Source: an uncultured Candidatus Saccharibacteria bacterium
GTDB taxonomy: Bacteria; Patescibacteriota; Saccharimonadia; Saccharimonadales; Saccharimonadaceae
Direction of reading: 5' to 3'
Assembly: GCA_947304335.1 (NCBI GenBank)
Contig: CAMZAW010000003.1
Location: 1 to 40,682, forward strand
DNA length: 40,682 nt
Shown here piece after piece: positions 35,754 through 40,682 of the stretch (its first letter is position 1; each line of letters begins with the position of its first letter). The translations under genes and the position numbers were made by a program. Below the pieces are notes generated by a model, which did no database searches, was not told the origin of the DNA, and saw nothing but the letters and a program-made list of their open reading frames with translations.

Positions 35754-36164
35754 ATGGGATACTATAAAACGGCAACGAAATCATTTCCAAAAAAATCAAA
35801 TATGTCCAATAGAAATAAAATTGAGAAAGCACTCCGAATCACATCTGTATTAACAATAATAATTTCCACAATAATCTCAGTTGGAGAAATAGGCGTAGCA
35901 TGTTGTGAGCTCTTTGGCGATGGTCCGTATAGATCTTTCGGCCCCACGCTTATAGTTGCGCTTTTGATTATACCCCAATTCGTAGGCATCACAATCAATC
36001 TCATTCTGAAAAGACGGCTCGAGAAAAGAAACTCACTTGATGACAAAAACAAAAAGTTAAGTTTAGCGACAATTTACCTGTTATTGTTCAATCTGTTATT
36101 GGCCGTAATACTTGCTTTAGTGGTGAACATTTTAAATGGCAATCTTGCTCAGTGGATTCATTGA
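35754..36164 (+). CDS. Hypothetical membrane protein, 136 aa
   Basis: Several hydrophobic helices; TAGAAT 6 nt upstream of ATG. Confidence 0.55.
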   Translation: MGYYKTATKSFPKKSNMSNRNKIEKALRITSVLTIIISTIISVGEIGVACCELFGDGPYRSFGPTLIVALLIIPQFVGITINLILKRRLEKRNSLDDKNKKLSLATIYLLLFNLLLAVILALVVNILNGNLAQWIH

Positions 36165-36241
36165 TAATATAAAATAACAATGGTGCGAGTAGAGGGAGGA
36201 CGCTCGCTCTCGCTCGCTATCCGCCTTCGGCTGGCGGACGT

Positions 36242-36316
36242 TGGTGCGAGTATGGAGGGTCGAACTCCAATCTCATCCTTGGGAAGGATACATAATAGCC
36301 GTTATACGATACTCGC
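36242..36316 (-). tRNA. tRNA-Gly (CCC), CCA encoded
   Basis: GCGAGTATCGTATAACGGCTATTATGTATCCTTCCCAAGGATGAGATTGGAGTTCGACCCTCCATACTCGCACCA; weak D-stem. Confidence 0.88.
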
Positions 36317-36337
36317 AACTACCCCCATTATAACACA

Positions 36338-37336
36338 CTATTCTATCGAGATATATTCGGAGATGCCGCTGTTAGTAGAGAGGTCTTCGAAGCGTCTATC
36401 GAACTCCGTAAATGGAACCTTGATAGATACGAAATTCACCTCAGCCTCATTTTTTTCAATCAATTTCACAAAGTAATAACCGTCGCCATTAACGGATGTA
36501 AACCTGCCGCTCTGGGCACCTGCTTCGAGCTTCATAGCCTCGTTGGCGCGGCCGCCATCCAAGTTTTTACTCGAAATCAAACCACCAGTCTCCTCATATT
36601 GAATCTGCTCACCAAGACCAGCTGCCACCTTTTGGTAGTTACCACCGTTCTCAAGCAACATCTTCTCTACCTTGCTGGCAATTTCATTAGCAGAGTTATC
36701 AATACTAGCTTCAACTTTGGCCTTAATCAAATGCAGCTTAATCAAGTGGCAGTATTCGCTCTTAGACAAACCAAAGTTGTCCTTAATAATCTTGAGGAAG
36801 CCTTCCTCGGCGCGATCCACACCACCAATCTGGCGATGGCGTTCAAACTCAGCGTTTACCTCGTCGTCCGTAACTTCGATCCCCAGTTCACGTGCCAACT
36901 TAATGGCATAGGTATAGTTCTCTGCCTCTGTTAATGCAGTGCGTTTGTATTGGTAAATCAAAGCCTTTTCGGATTCTTCGTCGCTGAACTTCCCTGCTTG
37001 ATACTCGATAGATGTCATACTGCTACGATAAAGCATCAAGTAATCCGAAAAGCGTACTTTTTCGCCGTCTACATCAGCCACAGACACCGGGAAAATCTGC
37101 GTCACGCGGTACAGAAGCTCATCAGTCATGCCAAAACGATAAAGCGCGAGCCACCCACCAATCATCAAGAGCGCCACCACCACGCCAGACACCAAAATCG
37201 TGTTCACCACTACGCGGTGTTTAGTCCACTGCAAAGGATATTTGAACTTGCGGCCAGTTGCGAGCACCTCTTCGCGGCGCTCTTCCATCTTCTCAGATTC
37301 GGTCTTTTTATCATCTTGCTTTTTGAACAGTTTCAT
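36338..37336 (-). CDS. Membrane-anchored SurA/PpiC-like foldase
   Basis: Start reset to MKLFKKQDDKK; TM VVVNTILVSGVVVALLMIGGWLALY; VADVDGEKVRFSDYL SurA-N-like; C-terminal parvulin-like region. Confidence 0.7.
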   Translation of the reverse strand: MKLFKKQDDKKTESEKMEERREEVLATGRKFKYPLQWTKHRVVVNTILVSGVVVALLMIGGWLALYRFGMTDELLYRVTQIFPVSVADVDGEKVRFSDYLMLYRSSMTSIEYQAGKFSDEESEKALIYQYKRTALTEAENYTYAIKLARELGIEVTDDEVNAEFERHRQIGGVDRAEEGFLKIIKDNFGLSKSEYCHLIKLHLIKAKVEASIDNSANEIASKVEKMLLENGGNYQKVAAGLGEQIQYEETGGLISSKNLDGGRANEAMKLEAGAQSGRFTSVNGDGYYFVKLIEKNEAEVNFVSIKVPFTEFDRRFEDLSTNSGISEYISIE

Positions 37337-37436
37337 ACCCCTATTATACCATATGGTATAATATACGTACGGCAGGGCTCGGCCCAGCCGCATTGTAAAA
37401 CAAACAAATAGCACGCTTTGTTTGTTTTACCCACAT

Positions 37437-37512
37437 GGCCCGGTGGCTCAATGGATAGAGCAATTCCGTCCTAAGGAAGAGGTTGTGCGTTCGACTCGCA
37501 CCCGGGTCACCA
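37437..37512 (+). tRNA. tRNA-Arg (CCT), CCA encoded
   Basis: GGCCCGGTGGCTCAATGGATAGAGCAATTCCGTCCTAAGGAAGAGGTTGTGCGTTCGACTCGCACCCGGGTCACCA. Confidence 0.93.
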
Positions 37513-37525
37513 AGAATACGAGAAA

Positions 37526-37551
37526 AACGAAAGAGCTTGCTCTTTCTTTTT
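37526..37551 (+). terminator. Terminator after tRNA-Arg
   Basis: GAAAGAGC-TT-GCTCTTTC-TTTTTT. Confidence 0.85.
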
Positions 37552-37711
37552 TGAGTATTCGCCGGTGACCCTAGCCAGCGAACGAAGTAAGCTGGCGTTG
37601 TCACCAAAGCGCAGCGAGCCAAACTCGCACCATTAACTATTTTTCGTCGTATAATATATACATATTCAGTTTTGTTTAATACTCAAAACTAAACTACTAT
37701 TAGGAGGCAAG

Positions 37712-38977
37712 ATGAGTGATAAAACCCAAAACAAAGAAACCGAAAAACCCGTAGAAATCGAAAAAGTTGAAGGAACCAAAGCAGAAAAGCCTAAAAAGCA
37801 CCGCAACCTAGGCTACAAAATTGTTATTGTATTACTACTTCTCGCCATCGCTGCCGGCGCCGGCACCTGGGCATTCACCACCGGCAAACTCGACTTTATT
37901 TTTAACCCAACCCCAGCCGAAGAAGCAAAAGTTGAGCTAAAGCATACCGACACTATCACCGCTAAAACAGACGGCGTATATATTATTGACGTTTCTGAAG
38001 TCGTCGACGAGGTCATGCCATCCATCGTGGCCATCACCAGCAAAACCGTCATTAATTCCGGTCTGTTTGACTTCTTTTTCTTTGGCACCAACACTCCTAA
38101 AAGCTACACCACCGAAGGCGCCGGTTCTGGCGTTATCGTAGCCGAAGACGACGAAAATCTTTATATTCTTACCAACAACCACGTCGTCAAAAACGCTAGC
38201 GAACTCTCCGTAAAATTCATCGATGACACTAGCCACGATGCTTCCATCAAAGGCGTCTCAAAACGCAAAGACATCGCCATCGTATCAGTTAGTAAAAGCG
38301 GCATCGACAACGAAACCTTGAAAAAAATCAAAATCGCCACACTCGGCGACAGCAACAAGCTCAAAGTCGGTAACGGCGTTATCGCCATCGGCAACGCCCT
38401 CGGCTACGGCCAATCCGTCACCATCGGCGTAGTTAGCGCCTTGAACCGCGAAGTAGTCACCGAAGATTATACCCAAGAAATGATCCAAACTGACGCTGCC
38501 ATCAACGGCGGCAACAGTGGCGGCGCTTTGCTCAACAGTAAAGGCGAAGTCGTTGGTATCAACTCCGTTAAATATTCGCAAAACGGCACCATCACTAGCG
38601 CCAGCATCGAAGGCATGAGCTTTGCCATCCCAATCTCCGACGTCGCCGAGCTCATCACTTCCCTCATCAAAGGCGAAGACGACAAAGAGCTCTCCCTCGG
38701 CATCGAGGGTTATATGACCAATTCCAGCAGCCTCGCCGGCTATAAACTACCAGAAGGCCTCTATGTCTCCGCCATCACCGCTGGCGGCAACGCCGAAAAG
38801 TCCGAGCTCGAAATCGGCAACATCATCACCGAAATCGACGGTAACAAAGTCACTTCCCTCGACTCTGTCCGCAAAGTTCTCAACAAGAAGCAGCACGGCG
38901 ACACCGTCACCCTCAAAGTAAAATACGCCAGCAGAAACGAGTATAAAGAAAAAGAAATCACGATTACTCTGGCGTAA
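37712..38977 (+). CDS. degP: DegP/HtrA-type S1C serine protease with PDZ domain
   Basis: TM anchor; TNNHVVKNA, KDIAIVSV, TDAAINGGNSGGALLNSKGEVVGIN, C-terminal PDZ. Confidence 0.95.
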   Translation: MSDKTQNKETEKPVEIEKVEGTKAEKPKKHRNLGYKIVIVLLLLAIAAGAGTWAFTTGKLDFIFNPTPAEEAKVELKHTDTITAKTDGVYIIDVSEVVDEVMPSIVAITSKTVINSGLFDFFFFGTNTPKSYTTEGAGSGVIVAEDDENLYILTNNHVVKNASELSVKFIDDTSHDASIKGVSKRKDIAIVSVSKSGIDNETLKKIKIATLGDSNKLKVGNGVIAIGNALGYGQSVTIGVVSALNREVVTEDYTQEMIQTDAAINGGNSGGALLNSKGEVVGINSVKYSQNGTITSASIEGMSFAIPISDVAELITSLIKGEDDKELSLGIEGYMTNSSSLAGYKLPEGLYVSAITAGGNAEKSELEIGNIITEIDGNKVTSLDSVRKVLNKKQHGDTVTLKVKYASRNEYKEKEITITLA

Positions 38978-38999
38978 CAAGAATACACGCATTGGTTTG

Positions 39000-39181
39000 C
39001 GGCAAGGTTAGGTTGTTTTGAACTATTTCCAGATTTTCGAGCGTTAAAAAGACAACAATACCGAATGAGAAAAGCAAGAACCCTCCATGCGGAGGGTTCA
39101 ATTTTGCTTTTCGAATTTCGGTCTATTGTTGTCTTTTTAACTAAGCTCGAAAGTCCAGTTCAAAACAACCTAAGCTTACCG
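39000..39181. repeat. 182-bp imperfect palindrome (long hairpin) between convergent degP and ndk
   Basis: Arms AAGGTTAGGTTGTTTTGAACT / AGTTCAAAACAACCTAAGCTT, TTAAAAAGACAACAATA / TATTGTTGTCTTTTTAA, apex AACCCTCC-ATGC-GGAGGGTT. Confidence 0.92.
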
Positions 39182-39185
39182 TAAA

Positions 39186-39707
39186 TTAACGAGTATATTT
39201 TTCGTTAAGATCTGAGTAATCGTAAAGCTCGTTTGCATTGAACCAAAGGTCAATCTCAGCCTTGGCTTCTTCGAGAGAGCCAGAAGCGTGTACCAAGTTA
39301 GGAACACCAGTACCCTTGGCATCAGAGTAACCAAAGCTCATGTGTGAGAAGTCGCCACGAATGGTGCCCATCTCAGCGGATTTTGGTTCGGTTGGACCAA
39401 CGATCTTGCGAACGAGTGGTTGTGCCTCAACACCTTCAAGCACCATAGCTACCACAGGGCCAGTCATCATGTATTCAACGTTGTAGCGGAAAACTTGTTC
39501 GCCACGGCGAGTAATCATTTTACCAATGTCTTCGTAGTGCATGCGATAAAGTTTTTCATCTGGCATGACCATCTTCATACCAACGATCTTAAGACCAACG
39601 CGTTCGAAGCGTTGAATAATTTCGCCGATAATACCACGTTGCACTGTATCTGGTTTCAAAACCACAAGCGTACGCTGAATATAGTCTTTTGCTTTTGATT
39701 CTGCCAT
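39186..39707 (-). CDS. ndk: Nucleoside diphosphate kinase
   Basis: QRTLVVLKPDTVQRGIIGEIIQRFERVGLKIVGMK; NLVHASGS active-site His. Confidence 0.96.
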   Translation of the reverse strand: MAESKAKDYIQRTLVVLKPDTVQRGIIGEIIQRFERVGLKIVGMKMVMPDEKLYRMHYEDIGKMITRRGEQVFRYNVEYMMTGPVVAMVLEGVEAQPLVRKIVGPTEPKSAEMGTIRGDFSHMSFGYSDAKGTGVPNLVHASGSLEEAKAEIDLWFNANELYDYSDLNEKYTR

Positions 39708-39763
39708 ATTTTCTCCTTTTAGCTTTTGGCAATTATACCATACTCGGGTGTTATAATAAAACC

Positions 39764-40682
39764 ATGTATATCTCTGATCTCATCGAAGAATTTCTTGAGC
39801 ATCTCGAAATCGAATCTGGCCGCTCGCCAAAAACCATCGAAAATTACCGCCTTTACCTCGAGCGCTTCCTTGAGATTGTTTCCGAAATCCTCAATACCGA
39901 CGACATTAAACCAAATATGATTGACGCCGAGGTTCTCCGTAAATACCGTCTCAAACTCAACCGCTACGAATCACCAAAAGATGGCGACGGCCTAAAAACC
40001 ATCACCCAGGCTTATCATTTAATTGCTCTGCGTGGCTTTTTCAAATATCTTTCCCGCCGCGGTATCAAATCGCTCGATCCATCTCTTATCGAGCTACCGC
40101 ACGTCGTGCGCAAGCAAGTTACTTTCCTCCATTTTGATGAAGTCGAAGACATGCTAAATCAAATCGATCTGTCAACCGAATCCGGCCTCCGCGACCGTGC
40201 CATCATTGAACTTCTCTATTCTGGCGGTCTGCGCGTTTCCGAGCTCATCAATTTGAACCGCGACTCGATTAATCTCGAACGCCGCGAATTTGTAGTCCGT
40301 GGTAAAGGCCAAAAAGACCGCCCAATTTTCATCTCCGAAGCTGCCGCCGACCGCATCGCCGAATACCTTGGCGCCCGCACCGATTCCCTACCAGCCCTCT
40401 TCTTAAACAATAGTAAAAACCAGCAATCCGTAGACACTTCCGGCAACTTCCGTCGCCTCACCCCACGCAGCGTCGAGCGCATCGTCGAAAAATATGCCCG
40501 CATGGCCGGCATCACCAAACATGTCAGCCCACACACCCTGCGCCACTCCTTCGCTACAGACCTTCTCATGAACGGTGCCGACCTCCGCGCCGTCCAATCC
40601 ATGCTCGGCCACGCCGACATCTCCACTACGCAAATCTACACCCACGTCACGGATGCCCACTTGCGTGAAATCCACGAAAAAT
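39764..40682 (+). CDS. Tyrosine recombinase XerC/XerD-like (runs off window edge)
   Basis: Not in the supplied ORF list because no stop lies inside the window. MYISDLIEEFLEHLEIESGRSPKTIENYRLYLERFL ... LLYSGGLRVSELINL ... HTLRHSFATDLLMNGADLRAVQSMLGHADISTTQIYTHV. Confidence 0.93.
   Translation, partial: MYISDLIEEFLEHLEIESGRSPKTIENYRLYLERFLEIVSEILNTDDIKPNMIDAEVLRKYRLKLNRYESPKDGDGLKTITQAYHLIALRGFFKYLSRRGIKSLDPSLIELPHVVRKQVTFLHFDEVEDMLNQIDLSTESGLRDRAIIELLYSGGLRVSELINLNRDSINLERREFVVRGKGQKDRPIFISEAAADRIAEYLGARTDSLPALFLNNSKNQQSVDTSGNFRRLTPRSVERIVEKYARMAGITKHVSPHTLRHSFATDLLMNGADLRAVQSMLGHADISTTQIYTHVTDAHLREIHEK

Noticed and set aside
36181-37632. Integrated element bounded by tRNA-Gly attL/attR
   Set aside because: Outer copies are inverted rather than direct and the interval contains ordinary cellular genes and no integrase; kept only as a tRNA-echo observation.
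39058-39110. Simple terminator as the sole explanation of the degP-ndk intergenic region
   Set aside because: A terminator-like apex is present, but complementarity continues for about 80 bp on each side, so the larger palindrome is reported instead.

Overview
This 40.7-kb window looks like a compact, densely packed chromosome segment from a reduced-genome bacterium. A Patescibacteria/Saccharibacteria-like origin is my inference from gene content; no phylogeny was run. Most genes are housekeeping and mostly on the minus strand: rplU, ileS, nrdR, ftsZ, ftsA, map, adk, rpsU, polA, mutM, holA, sigA, dnaG, orn, argS and ndk. Plus-strand genes are rpsT, mscL, a DegP/HtrA protease, a radical SAM/SPASM protein and an edge-truncated XerC/D recombinase. 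There are three tRNAs: Asp-GTC, Gly-CCC and Arg-CCT. The left 9 kb encodes a putative surface module: an LPETG-anchored DUF11 adhesin, a 1720-aa PT-repeat protein and a small acidic partner. Points most worth a second look: (1) a short-Stem-I T-box riboswitch with an AUC specifier and its own terminator in front of ileS; (2) loss of all zinc ligands in both NrdR and the DnaG N-terminal finger; (3) a DHH-family pseudoenzyme (DHH->NMT) with a long acidic/Pro tail; (4) a recurring leaderless architecture, -10 box then 6-8 nt then ATG, at many core genes, including a 16-bp divergent dnaG promoter with an overlapping palindromic -10; (5) a 182-bp imperfect palindrome between degP and ndk; (6) a structured leader with nested small basic ORFs upstream of an orphan rSAM/SPASM gene; (7) a RhuM-Fic gene translationally coupled inside a polA-mutM-holA operon; (8) tRNA 3'-end echoes around two tRNA genes; (9) an unlisted 43-aa ORF with a consensus promoter and an almost G-free leader.
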